Source of the DNA: Blepharisma stoltei
Taxonomy: Eukaryota; Ciliophora; Heterotrichea; Heterotrichida; Blepharismidae
NCBI GenBank assembly: GCA_914767885.1
Contig: CAJZBQ010000018.1
Span: forward strand, 310,001 to 374,000
DNA length: 64,000 bases
Direction: 5' to 3'
The notes beneath the pieces are model-generated. The model did no database searches and was not told the origin of the DNA. It was given only the letters and a program-made list of their open reading frames with translations. The position numbers were made by a program, and so were the translations under genes. Positions 54,701-64,000 of this stretch are shown piece by piece. The stretch's first letter is position 1, and each line of letters starts with the position of its first letter.

Positions 54701-55191
54701 TTTTATGTGAGCTGCTGTCAATGAATATGTTTTTGAGGGAAATTAGAGAAAAAGGTGGAGCTTATGGGGGTGGGATAAAATCGAACACAAATACAGGAGT
54801 CCTAACACTTTATTCTTATAGGGATCCAAATAATTTGAAAACTTTCCAAGCTTTTGAAAAATGCATCAATGAAGTCAGTAGGGCAGAATTTGATCAGAGG
54901 CAGATCGATGAAGCGAAGTTAAGTGCTTTTTCGAAAATCGATAAGCCTATTCCAGCTTTTGATAAAGGATTAGGGTTATTCTTCCATGGTCTCACAAATG
55001 AATTGAGGCAAAGCATTCGAACTCAAGTTTTAGAAGTCAATAAAAGCGATTTGTTGAGAGTAGCTGAGCAATATCTGCTAAAGCCATTACAAAATAAGCA
55101 GTCATCAAGAGTGGTTTTCGGATCAGATTCAATCGATAAAAATTTACTTGCTGAAGAGAATTTCGTAGTAAAAAGGCCAATCAATAAATAA
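51736..55191 (+). CDS. PITRM1: Mitochondrial presequence protease (M16C, PreP/PITRM1)
   Basis: Degrades presequences and other peptides in the mitochondrial matrix. It is 984 aa after removing IESs at 51741-52089 and 54453-54604. The restored N-terminus MLRGRRSFSWKLLQ is an Arg-rich presequence. The inverted zinc motif HCLEH is in GTPHCLEHIALCGSEKFPVR, the third ligand Glu in GVVFNEMKA, and the C-terminal half has GGAYGGGIKS. Trp in NAWTGPDF is TGA. A short start at 52022 lies inside the IES and is not real. Confidence 0.95.
51741..52089. mobile_element. F3 IES, 349 bp, five bases after the PreP start codon begins
   Basis: TA-bounded (51741-51742; 52090-52091); ends CCTCATCTTGATCGAGGG and CCTCCCATTCCTTGGCCAAA (complement). 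Collapse of ATG-CT/TA/GAGGCC yields the presequence MLRGRR. Confidence 0.85.
54453..54604. mobile_element. F6 hairpin MITE/IES, 152 bp, in PreP
   Basis: Inverted arms of about 55 bp starting TATAGAAATCTCCCATAGAT and GGCGC. TA retained at 54605-54606. Collapse gives SPALIREYYTLPM. Confidence 0.9.
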
Positions 55192-55301
55192 TTGAATAGA
55201 TTTTTATAAGGAAAGATGCTTATGCTTTAATATAATATGGATTAATAACTTTTTGATGAATAAATAATAATAAACCATGCAAAATTTCCAGCATTTCATA
55301 A

Positions 55302-56598
55302 ATGGAAAATCGCTCCAAATGTGAGATAGCAAAATCCAACTCAGATCATGATAAAAAGAAAGAGACTCACTGCATAAAGCATTTACCTTCTCCTACTAAC
55401 TCCTTTCCCTTTATGAGTAAGCAAATCCATAGAAAAATCCTACATTTTGGGTAAGCCCTCCCTTTGTGAGTCAGCAAAAATGTTTTAAATATGTAAATTT
55501 GAAGAAATTATTATTATGAAATTTCACTAAAAAATAATCCACTCAAGAAGATAATTAGCAAAAAAATTTTGATCACTCATAAAGAGAGGAAAGAGTAAGC
55601 AAAAGAATATTAAAAAGGCTAAAGAAGATTTGCCTAATAAAAAACCTAAAGTTGGGGTTCCTAATTTAAAATTCGACAACCATAAAAGCTCCACAAATCG
55701 ATCTTGCATTACAATTTCGACTTCACAAAGCTGCAAAGCTTTAAGTGATCGTAATTCCGCATCAAGCCAAAAGCCAGTTAAGTCAAAAAGTGTAAAAAAG
55801 AAAAATTTGATTACTCCTAGAAGCACAAAATCAAAAAGGTCAGGATCTTCAATTTCTAAAACCACAAATGAAAGTTCAGCAATTACTCACCCAATTTCTT
55901 CTGAGCGGATACAGTCGAGTTATGAAAGCAAAATCCCAATCCACTCAGATTTGTCAAAATCTTTTGTCCATCTAAGCCAATCCGACTTACAAAATATAAT
56001 CCTTAATAAAACTTTTGAATTTCAAGAAATCCTTGAAAATGAATTAAAAGGAAAGCCAAAAACGCCTTACCAAATCTCAAAAGAGCAAAGATTAAAGGCA
56101 AAAAACCAAGCCTCAGCTCGAAAAAGAGACGAAATTAAACAAAAGCTTGAAGAAGAGGAGCTAGAGCGGGCTAAAAAATCAGCCGAGCTTTTCCACAAAT
56201 CATGCGAATTCAGGCTTAAAAGAGCAATAGAAAACAGCCTTAAAAAGTACCAAACAGCTTTACAAGTAGAAGATGCGAAAATGATAAAAGAGCAGCAAAA
56301 AACTCTTGAAAAGCAAAAACAAGTCGCCATAGAAAGCATCCAGAATTTTTATAATGACAGAATCCAGCTCCTCAAAGAAAGAATCGATGAGCAGAAATTC
56401 TATCAGAAAATTGTAGAGTACGACCAAAAGAAACGACTTTCTGAGGCAGAAAAACTTCATAAGGCACAGCGGAAAAAGCAATTAAAAGAGCAAGCAAGCC
56501 TCTTACACTGCGATGACTCTGATTTTCTTTCATTAGAAGCTAAAGAATTTGAAGAAAGAATAATTGAGAGGTACAAAAAGGAATCTTTCATATCATAA
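55302..56598 (+). CDS. Coiled-coil protein, unknown
   Basis: A 365 aa protein after removing the IES at 55397-55595. The N-terminal piece MENRSKCEIAKSNSDHDKKK starts just after an in-frame stop, which fixes the ATG at 55302. Residues about 40-150 are Ser/Lys-rich and low-complexity; about 160-350 are a long charged helix (RKRDEIKQKLEEEELERAKK). It is reminiscent of ciliary/cytoskeletal coiled-coil proteins, without a nameable domain. It ends 23 bp before the debranching enzyme start. Confidence 0.75.
55397..55595. mobile_element. Diverged F1 IES, 199 bp
   Basis: TAA flanks (55397-55399; 55596-55598); ends CTCCTTTCCCTTTATGAGTA and CTCTTTCCTCTCTTTATGAG (complement). Collapse gives LPSPTKQKNIKKAK. 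Confidence 0.8.
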
Positions 56599-56621
56599 TA
56601 TTGCTATTTAATCCAATAATA

Positions 56622-59600
56622 ATGGTTAAAAAGGTGATTTGTAAACTTGATGGGAATGACGGCAGCTTTCCTCAGCCTTCAAAGTCAAGCTTCATTTATC
56701 GAGTCGAGCCAGGGACGACTGTAAGCTTTCAAATTGAAGCTGGGTCTGTTGTAAACACAGAGAACACAGTTCTTATACTTGATATTCACAGAGGAACGAA
56801 TCCAGAAACTCAAGCAACTCCAGGTTCTTTTAGTCCTTTAGGTCATTGGATTTGTGATGTCACTTTTTCAACTCCAGGCAACTATAATATCTTCATAGAG
56901 TACACGGATAAGGTTTCGAAAGAAAAATTGCAAGGATCAGTAAATTATCTCATTGTCGACCCAGAGATCAAAATTGGAGGAAAAGTAATACCCATCAATG
57001 GAATTTGTATGCAGAGTGTCTTGTCGCGCTCTCTTGGGCCTATAAATAGATGGTTTGAGGTACTGAAGCACCAGAATGGGCTGGGATATAATTTATTTCA
57101 CTTGACGCCAATACAGGAGCTAGGACCATCACAAAGCTTGTATAGCATTAATGACCCTAATAAGCTAAACCCAGAGTTGTTCCCAGGGCTGGAAACTGTA
57201 AATTTTATATAGGAAGAAGCAAAAACTCAAGCTTTGCAAAATGTATTGGCACAGCTGGAAAGTGAAGGGGTAGGGTGCATTCAAGATGTCGTGCTTAATC
57301 ACTCAGCTGATGGCTGTCCATTTTTAGAAGAGCATCCAAACGCAACTTATAACTTGAAAAACTGCACATATCTGACTGTAGCTTATGAACTAGATAAAGC
57401 TTTATGCGAATTTTCAACATCTTTATGGAAAAGATGTGTAAAAAACTATGGAAACCGCAATAGGATTGAAAATGAGAGAGATTTAAGCAACATTATTAGA
57501 ATTTTAAGAGTTGAGCTGCTACCTTCATTGAGGCTACAGGAGTATTTCCAAATTAACACAGAAAAGGCTTACGAAGATTTTAAAAATAATGAAACTCATA
57601 AAACACTCGATATTAACTTACTCTACCTCAATGAGCAAGAAAAACTATTGGAAAATCCTTTTTTGGGTAAAAACCACTGTGCAAATATTTTTTTAATATA
57701 ATAATGTGCAAACAATAATTATTAAAATAATGAAATCTCAGCTAATTCTACTGAATTTAAAGTTGGAAATTAAATTATTTACTTGCTAATTTTTCGAATT
57801 ATGATTTTTTGAATTTAATAAATATCAAAAAAAATTAGCCCTCTCTGTTGGGGCAGTTAGCCCAAGAATTACTCTCTAAAGGAACCGAGTATTTTATGAA
57901 GAAATACGCAGTAATTGGTGAAGGAGAAGGAAGATTCTTAACAACAATTAACGGCGAACTTGTTTGGAGAGCATTTAATACACTAAAAATGAACAGAGAC
58001 ACCATCTTATCCGAAGCCAAAAAGCTGATCAACGGAATAAACTCATACTTATTAGGAAGATATGAAAGACACCAAGGGGAAATCATAAGCAACATAGAAG
58101 GAGACATAAGATATCACAAGATTGAACAAAATAACGTAGAAATCACCCCTGCAAACCCACTCGTAAAACCATATTTCTACCAGCTTAGAAGTGGAGATGT
58201 AGCGTTGTTTAATGGATTTATTATTGGCTATAACGAAGTACTAAAAGATTTCGCTGATAAAGAGGGTTGGCAGTACTTCAGAAGAAACGTAGTCATATGA
58301 AGCGATTGCATTAAGTTGAGATATGGAAGCTCCCGAGATGACTGCCCTGAGCTTTGGGATAGAATGGAAAACTACGTCACAAATATAGCCAGAATTTTCA
58401 AAGGAATTCGTCTTGATAACGCTCATTCAACACCTCTTCATGTATCTGAATATTTATTATCCAAGGCTCGATTGGCTAATCCTAACCTTTTTGTGATAGC
58501 AGAGCTGTTTACAAGCGACCAAAACACAGACTCTTTATTTGTCAGAAGGCTAGGAATTAACTGTCTTATACGTGAAGCTATGATGGCTAATAACCCCAGG
58601 ACGCTTGGAAGGCTTGTATATGAGCACGGAAATGGAGAAATTGCATCTTTAGGGAGTCTTGAAGAAACTGATCTCAACAACAGCAGCTTACTTGGGATTC
58701 AGCATGAGTCAGGAGCAACCAAACTTATTGCATGGCCAGTTCCTGCAATTTTTTATGATTGTACACATGATAACGAAACTCCAGCACAAAAAAGAACAGC
58801 CCAAGATGCATTACCAAACGCCGCAATGGTCGCTCTGTGCAACTGTGCCATTTCTTCTACAAGAGGATACGATGAATTAATTCCTAAACAGTTATCAGTA
58901 GTTACTGAAAGAAGACTGTATAAACTGCCAGTTATTGAAGAACAAAAAGTAAATGAAATTAAAGTATTTGAGGCAGAAAATGAAGAGTATATAAAAGTCT
59001 TTGTAGAGTATACAAGGGGAGAGCCTGCTAGAGAAATCTTTATTAAAGGAGAATGGGATGGATGGGCAAACCCTATACATTTAGAAAAGTCTGGAGAAAA
59101 TAATATGTGGAAATCTGCTTTATTGTTCCCAAAAACATATGCTGGAAGAGAATTTAACTATAAGTATATAGTTGATGGAGTGTGGCTACATGATCCAAAA
59201 TTCAGATTTTCAGGTACTGGAGCTTATACTAATAACATTTTATCAGTAAATCCTCAAGCAATCAGCCCAGGAAATTCAGAAAACCTCTGCCCTGCTAAAA
59301 AATACCTTAATTTGCTTCATACATATTTAGCGGAAAATGGCTATAATGAACTGTATGTTCATCAATGCACAGAAGATATGGCCATGGTTATCAGACAAAA
59401 CCCTAAAACGCTTGAAAGCTACGTATTAGTTTCTAGGTCTGCTCATTATAACTCCAACGAGGCAATAGCTTTTAATGGGCTTAAATTACCAGGCCTATTA
59501 GATAGGGTTGAATTTATAGCCACTTTGGCTATGAAAAACACCAGATTTGAAGAGCATCACGATTTTGTCAATGGATTAGCTGGAAACTTAGAATTCACCA

Positions 59601-62600
59601 CAAATTTAGCCCAATTTTGCAATGTTTCCCGAGATATAACTGAAAATGTTGATGTTCTGAATTTCTTTATCCACCTTCCGTGAGCTGATTTTGAATAAAT
59701 AACACCTCCGAGGAGCAAAAATTTTTTGGTATATTATAAAATTATATATTTATTATATATAAGTGATAATTATTATAAATAAATCTTTGCTGAAAGTAAT
59801 TTGTATTTTAAACATGGATTTATCAAATTAAATTAATTTTGTTTTCCCAATTTTTGCGAATTGATTTTTTTTTAAATTTCGAGAAAAATTGTGCTGCAAA
59901 ATTTATATAAAAAAATTTTAAAAAGTTTATACCCCTTACTTCACTAATCGAAGGGGACAGTTAGAATCCCACAAGCTTTCATAGCTATTGTGAAGACAAA
60001 ACTAAATGCAGAAACCTTAGAAGGGATTGAAAAGGGATATGAGATTTTAGCGAGCTTCAACAATTGCAAGAGAGTTTTTGAAGGGCTAAGTTTACAGCAA
60101 GTAAATCATATACTCTGGAGATGCAGCCAAGAGGAGCTTGATGCCTCTGGAGGAAAAAGAGATGTGTACGGGATACCTGGGTATAAAGCATTTAGCTATG
60201 CTGGATTAGGAGGACTTGTTGTTGAATTTCTACCACTTACGATCGGGAATAGGCTTGGGCATGAAATATTCAATAACTTGAGGCAAGGAAGCTGGCTTAT
60301 TGATTATAATGTGTCTAGGCTGCAACAATATGAATTGCCAGCTAGACTTCAACAATTCATTCATGATCATTTTGGCAAAATCAAATCTTTGCCAAGAGGA
60401 GTGATCCCTAATTTCCCCTTATCTTGGATTTAATGGATCGCCATCGTTAATGCATTATATATTAAATTTTTTCCACATAAAAATATTTTATGCGTTAACC
60501 ACAAGACATAGAATGTGCAATGTATTAACAAATATACTATAAATTGTGAAAAGATATATTATATGGTATAATCTATAAGATTCATATTGTCAAAAATAGG
60601 GAATTAGATTTGATACGTAAGAGGGAGTGGGTTTCATCCTTGAGTATATGAAATTTGTGTGGTAAAAACTTTTCCCCAATTTTTGGAAATTATTATTCAA
60701 TCAAGAATGGGAGTAAGCACTTTGTAAAGACCGTTTTCTTGCTATTTAGAAACATAAAGCTTTATGTGCTAACTCCCCCCCCCTTTAAATTGGAACTAAA
60801 AATTTTGTTCCAATTTAAAGGGGGGTTAATTTTTTTTTTTTAAAAAAAAAAATATCAATATAAAATTTTTTATAAAAAAAAAACTTTCAAAAACATATCG
60901 AATTAGATCAATAAATTTGTTTAATAAAATGCTATTTACTCTTTATCCTTTAAAATAAAGCAAGATATAACTAAATTTTCATTATTAGTTAATACGCCAA
61001 TATTAATTGGTATCAAAATTATTTACACAAAAATTATTATTTTTATTGATAAAAAAAATTTAAAAAAAAAAAAACAAATTTTAGAAAATTTATCGATCAA
61101 AGTGCTAATTTTGTTTAAATAAGATGCTATTTATACTCTATTCTTTAAAATAAAGCAAGAAATAAGTAAATTTTGAAATTTTATAAAGAATTCCTATTGA
61201 ATTTATATCAAAACTATCCAAATAAAAAATATCATTTTTATCAAAAAAAAAAAAATTTTTTTTGAAAAATTTTTTAAAAACAAAAATTTAAATTTTTTTT
61301 AAAATTTAGCAATTAAGGATAATAAATTTATTTAAATAAGATGCTCTTTATATTTGTTCTTTAAAAAAGAGCAAGATATAACTAAATTTTTTAATTTTAG
61401 TTAAGAAGAAATATTTAACTTATATCAAAACTTTTTAGATAAAAATTATATATAATTTTTTATTATAAAATTAAATTTTGTTCCTATTTAAAGGGGGGTT
61501 AATTTACCAAAAAAGTGGAAACTTTACCGATATTTTGTTCCGATTTAAAGGGGGGGGAGTAAGAGACTTATTCAAGGGAAGCAAACTTTTCAATGACTCA
61601 GATGATAGTTTAGTAGATTACTTAGGAGTTGCAGTATCACAGTTTTGGGGAAGAGTCCCAAGCGCAAGATCTCATATAGGAGCAGACTCGCTTTCAGCAG
61701 GTCTTCCACACTTTTCTCTTGGCTTCATGAGATGTTGGGGTAGAGATACTTTCATTTCTCTAGCTTTCACCTCTAAAGCAATTAACTAATTATCAAAACT
61801 GATTTAGTTTAAATTATTTTTAATAATATGATTTAATTTTTTTATTAGAAGCAGCAATCTAAAATTTTCTCCATAATATTTTTTTTTAAAATATTTAATA
61901 TCGCCAATCGGTAGCAATAATTGCATTCATTTTAAATTGGCAAGGGAGATTAAGAGGATTGTTATTATGCACTGGCATATGGCAAGAAGCGAGAGAAACT
62001 ATTATCACATATGCATCTGTAATGCAAAATGGCTTAATCCCTAACTTACTAGACTCTGGGAATAACTCTCGCTATAACGCCAGAGATGCCACTTGGTTTT
62101 TCATGCAAGCTATTCAAGATTATATTAAAATGTCTCCTGAAGGCCCTGCTATTTTGCAAGAAATGGTAAAACTTCGCTTTAAAAATGGTGAAATTGACCA
62201 TTCAGATACCCCACCAATTCAGCTTGCAGAAATAGTTCACATAATTTTACAGGCCCATGCAAGAGGTATTGAATTCAGAGAAAGAAATGCTGGAACAAGA
62301 ATAGACGCTCACATGCGTGATGAGGGTTTCAACATAAAGATAAGCTTTGACCCTCATACAGGATTTATCTATGGAGGAAACAGATGGAACTGTGGAACCT
62401 GGATGGATAAAATGGGAAGCTCACCTAAAGCCGGCAACAAAGGTGTCCCTGCAACACCAAGAGATGGAGCTGCAATTGAAATTGTTGCACTTTTGTACTC
62501 TAGCATAGACTTTTTCGCTAAATTATTCGAGGAAGGAAAATTCCCATACCAAGGTGTAACCCTCGCAGATCATACAAATTTAAGCTATCATGAGTGGAAA

Positions 62601-63586
62601 ACTAAAATTGAGCAGTCTTTTGAAAATTATTTCTTTATCCCAGAAGATGGGAATTCTCCACAGGTAAACAGAAAACACTTACTCCCCCCCCCTCCGTGAG
62701 TGAACAAAACCATTAGAAAAATCGCTATTTTTTGCCCAAAAACCCACCCTCCGTGAGTGAACAAAAATTTTTTTAATACAAAAATTTTTTATGGAAAAAA
62801 AATTTGATATATAAATGATAATTATTATAATGAAATCTAGAGCTAATTCTGTTTAATTTTAAACGAATTGCTTTTTAAAACATAAATTTTATAAATTAAA
62901 TTAATATTTGCTTTCCAATTTTTGCGAATTAGGATTTTTTTAAATTTCGAAAACAATATTTTTTAGAAAATTTATATATAAATTTTTTTAAAAAAAAAAA
63001 ATTAACCCCCCTCCGTGAGTGAACAAAATTTTTTTGTTCACTCACGGAGGGGGGGGAGTTAGGGATTCCTGGGATTTATAAAGACACACTAAGAAGCTCG
63101 CTGGATTATACTGACTATCAGTTAAGACCAAATCAGTGCATTGCAATGGCAGTCGCTTCAAAACTGTTCAATCCAGAGCATGCAGCTTTTGCATTGAACC
63201 AAATAACAAAATATTTAATGCCAGGCGTTGGGAGAGGACAAGTTGGGATCAGGACTTTGAATGAGGAGGATAGAGATTATAAGCCATTTTATGATAATTC
63301 TAATGACTCAAATGATTACTCTATCGCGCAAGGGTTCAGCTATCACAATGGACCTGAATGGGTATGGCCTGTTGGGTATTACTTAAGAGCGTTATTAACA
63401 TTTGACCCATCTAAGAAAGACTTTGTAATGAAATGCCTTAAGGAGCATAGAACTTATATTGAAAACTCAGCGTGGATGTCAATCTGTGAGCTAACAGACA
63501 GAGGTGGAAAAGAAAACAAGTTTTCAAGCATGGCCCAAGCTTGGAGCGTGTCAACACTTATTGAAGTCCTTTATGAATTACGCTAA
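56622..63586 (+). CDS. AGL: Glycogen debranching enzyme with an inserted CBM48
   Basis: Bifunctional 4-alpha-glucanotransferase / amylo-1,6-glucosidase. It is 1583 aa after removing one 15 nt intron and six IESs, close to animal AGL. The transferase half has [34 protein letters not shown], and [19 protein letters not shown] with the catalytic Asp. The glucosidase half has [39 protein letters not shown] and [13 protein letters not shown]. Between the halves (58990-59260) is an AMPK-type glycogen-binding module, [14 protein letters not shown] to [17 protein letters not shown], absent from animal AGL. TGA Trp at NVVIWSDC. The most heavily interrupted gene in the window. Confidence 0.95.
57198..57212 (+). 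other. 15 nt intron in debranching enzyme
   Basis: GTAAATTTTATATAG, identical to the formin intron; in-frame TAG removed. Confidence 0.87.
57618..57856. mobile_element. Diverged F1 IES, 239 bp, in debranching enzyme
   Basis: TTA flanks (57618-57620; 57857-57859); ends CTCTACCTCAATGAGCAAGA. Collapse gives [16 protein letters not shown]. Confidence 0.83.
59667..59960. mobile_element. Diverged F1 IES, 294 bp, in debranching enzyme
   Basis: TTA flanks (59667-59669; 59961-59963), left end TCCACCTTCCGTGAGCTGAT. Collapse gives [16 protein letters not shown]. Confidence 0.8.
60409..60713. mobile_element. F3 IES, 305 bp, in debranching enzyme
   Basis: TAA flanks (60409-60411; 60714-60716); right end CTCCCATTCTTGATTGAA (complement). 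Collapse gives [13 protein letters not shown]. Confidence 0.8.
60770..61559. mobile_element. F2 IES, 790 bp, in debranching enzyme
   Basis: TAA flanks (60770-60772; 61560-61562); ends CTCCCCCCCCCCTTTAAATT plus GGAAC in inverted pairs. The middle holds three loose repeats with TAAATAAGATGCT near 60925, 61120 and 61335. The exon on its left is only 54 bp. Collapse gives KLYVLRDLFKG. Confidence 0.85.
61761..61950. mobile_element. IES, 190 bp, in debranching enzyme catalytic site
   Basis: TA-bounded (61761-61762; 61951-61952); right end CTCCCTTGCCAATTTAAA (complement), F2-like. Only this cut gives [14 protein letters not shown], the family motif. Confidence 0.83.
62679..63058. mobile_element. 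F1 IES, 380 bp, type copy, in debranching enzyme
   Basis: TTA flanks (62679-62681; 63059-63061). The unit CCTCCGTGAGTGAACAAAA occurs four times: outer left, inner left (62749), inner right (63010) and outer right, the last two facing as a hairpin. Collapse gives [15 protein letters not shown]. Confidence 0.92.
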
Positions 63587-63634
63587 TTTAACCATAAGCT
63601 TATTTAATTTATAACTATATTTACTAATTATATA

Positions 63635-64000
63635 TACATTAAAATGGCGACATGTGAGCCTGCCTCTTGGCGCAACAGTCCAGACCTTATTGTTAAGCAA
63701 ACTGGGACGGACTTTGAGTAGAGAATCAAGTGCAGGCTCAAGAGATGAGTATTCGGATAGGTTTTGGCTACTTTCCTATGGTTGGAAATGGAGAGGCTCA
63801 ATAACCTCCTTTTGGATGCGACTACCAATGGGTTTCGGCCAAGGCTAGAGGCTAGTAGTCTTTTTCCTGTAGCTGTCGAAGGAAGACACTTCGGCACCTG
63901 ACAGGCTCCAAGGAGTTGATCCATGGAATCAAGCTACTCCAATCACCTGTAGTAGGATTGTAAGAGGAGACAGAAGGTACCGAAGTGGCATCCACCTTCG
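63635..64000 (+). mobile_element. SINE-like element, 3' cut by window edge
   Basis: Begins ATACATTAAAATGGCGACAT, then TTGGCGCAACAGTCCAGAC and GAGTTGATCCATGGAATCAA, collinear with the minus strand of 4634-5141. Downstream of the debranching gene; the tail and second target repeat lie outside the window. Confidence 0.8.

Noticed and set aside
57622-57860. Debranching enzyme genes split into several independent genes
   Set aside because: All pieces are collinear with one AGL protein and join in frame when the flanked segments are removed.

Overview
The window looks like germline (micronuclear) DNA of a heterotrich ciliate, most probably Blepharisma. Three things seen in the sequence point there. 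(1) TGA is read as tryptophan inside conserved proteins (for example the DYRK kinase DMWSLGC motif and the M16 peptidase NAWTGPDF motif), while TAA and TAG end genes. (2) The spliceosomal introns are 15 nt, one is 16 nt. (3) Most genes are cut by AT-rich, TA/TNA-bounded segments that must be removed to restore the reading frame. These behave as internal eliminated sequences (IESs). The organism assignment is inference from the code, the introns and what is published on Blepharisma germline IESs and MITEs.

I reconstructed 20 interrupted genes, carrying 32 coding-sequence IESs in all. In every case removal of the IESs (plus introns) leaves a length divisible by 3 and gives a protein of family-typical size: HPD 391 aa, Vti1 217 aa, SSADH-like ALDH 456 aa, condensin CAP-G 1014 aa, presequence protease 984 aa, glycogen debranching enzyme 1583 aa.

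Layout. 1-1.7 kb: splicing factor SF1 (5' cut by the window edge) and a convergent p24 cargo receptor. 1.7-2.7 kb: a G-rich MITE. 2.8-6.2 kb: a coiled-coil protein and a double-GAF protein. 6.7-15 kb: a small lipidated zinc-finger protein, Vti1 SNARE, a PUB-domain protein, a formin, an unknown protein and TRAPPC13. 15.5-19.3 kb: a tetraspanin and HPD. 20.5-25.1 kb: tandem CDPK-like pseudokinases. 25.4-30.9 kb: an unknown protein, a WD40 protein, RPS18 and a Claspin-like protein. 31.3-34.7 kb: small coiled-coil proteins and a secreted patatin-like protein. 36.7-41.9 kb: a C2H2 protein, an aldehyde dehydrogenase and a DYRK kinase. 42.4-47.4 kb: an ArfGAP-like protein, a small MGNC protein and a Myb (SHxQK) protein. 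47.5-63.6 kb: condensin CAP-G, presequence protease, a coiled-coil protein and glycogen debranching enzyme. The window ends inside a SINE-like repeat.

The mobile DNA falls into several families. The main one (F1) has CTCCCCC-CCTCCGTGAGTGAACAAAA inverted ends. Others carry CCCTTTAAATTGG (F2), CCATCCTTGATCGAAC (F3), ATTTAATAACGAACA (F4), GGTCAAGCAYAGGTAGC (F5) or TGGCGC-hairpin (F6) ends. GC-richer SINE-like insertions have 7-17 bp target duplications, some with simple-repeat tails. No transposase, reverse transcriptase, tRNA, rRNA or CRISPR was recognised. The genes are ordinary housekeeping and signalling genes with no evident functional cluster; the shared story is the excision-dependent gene structure.
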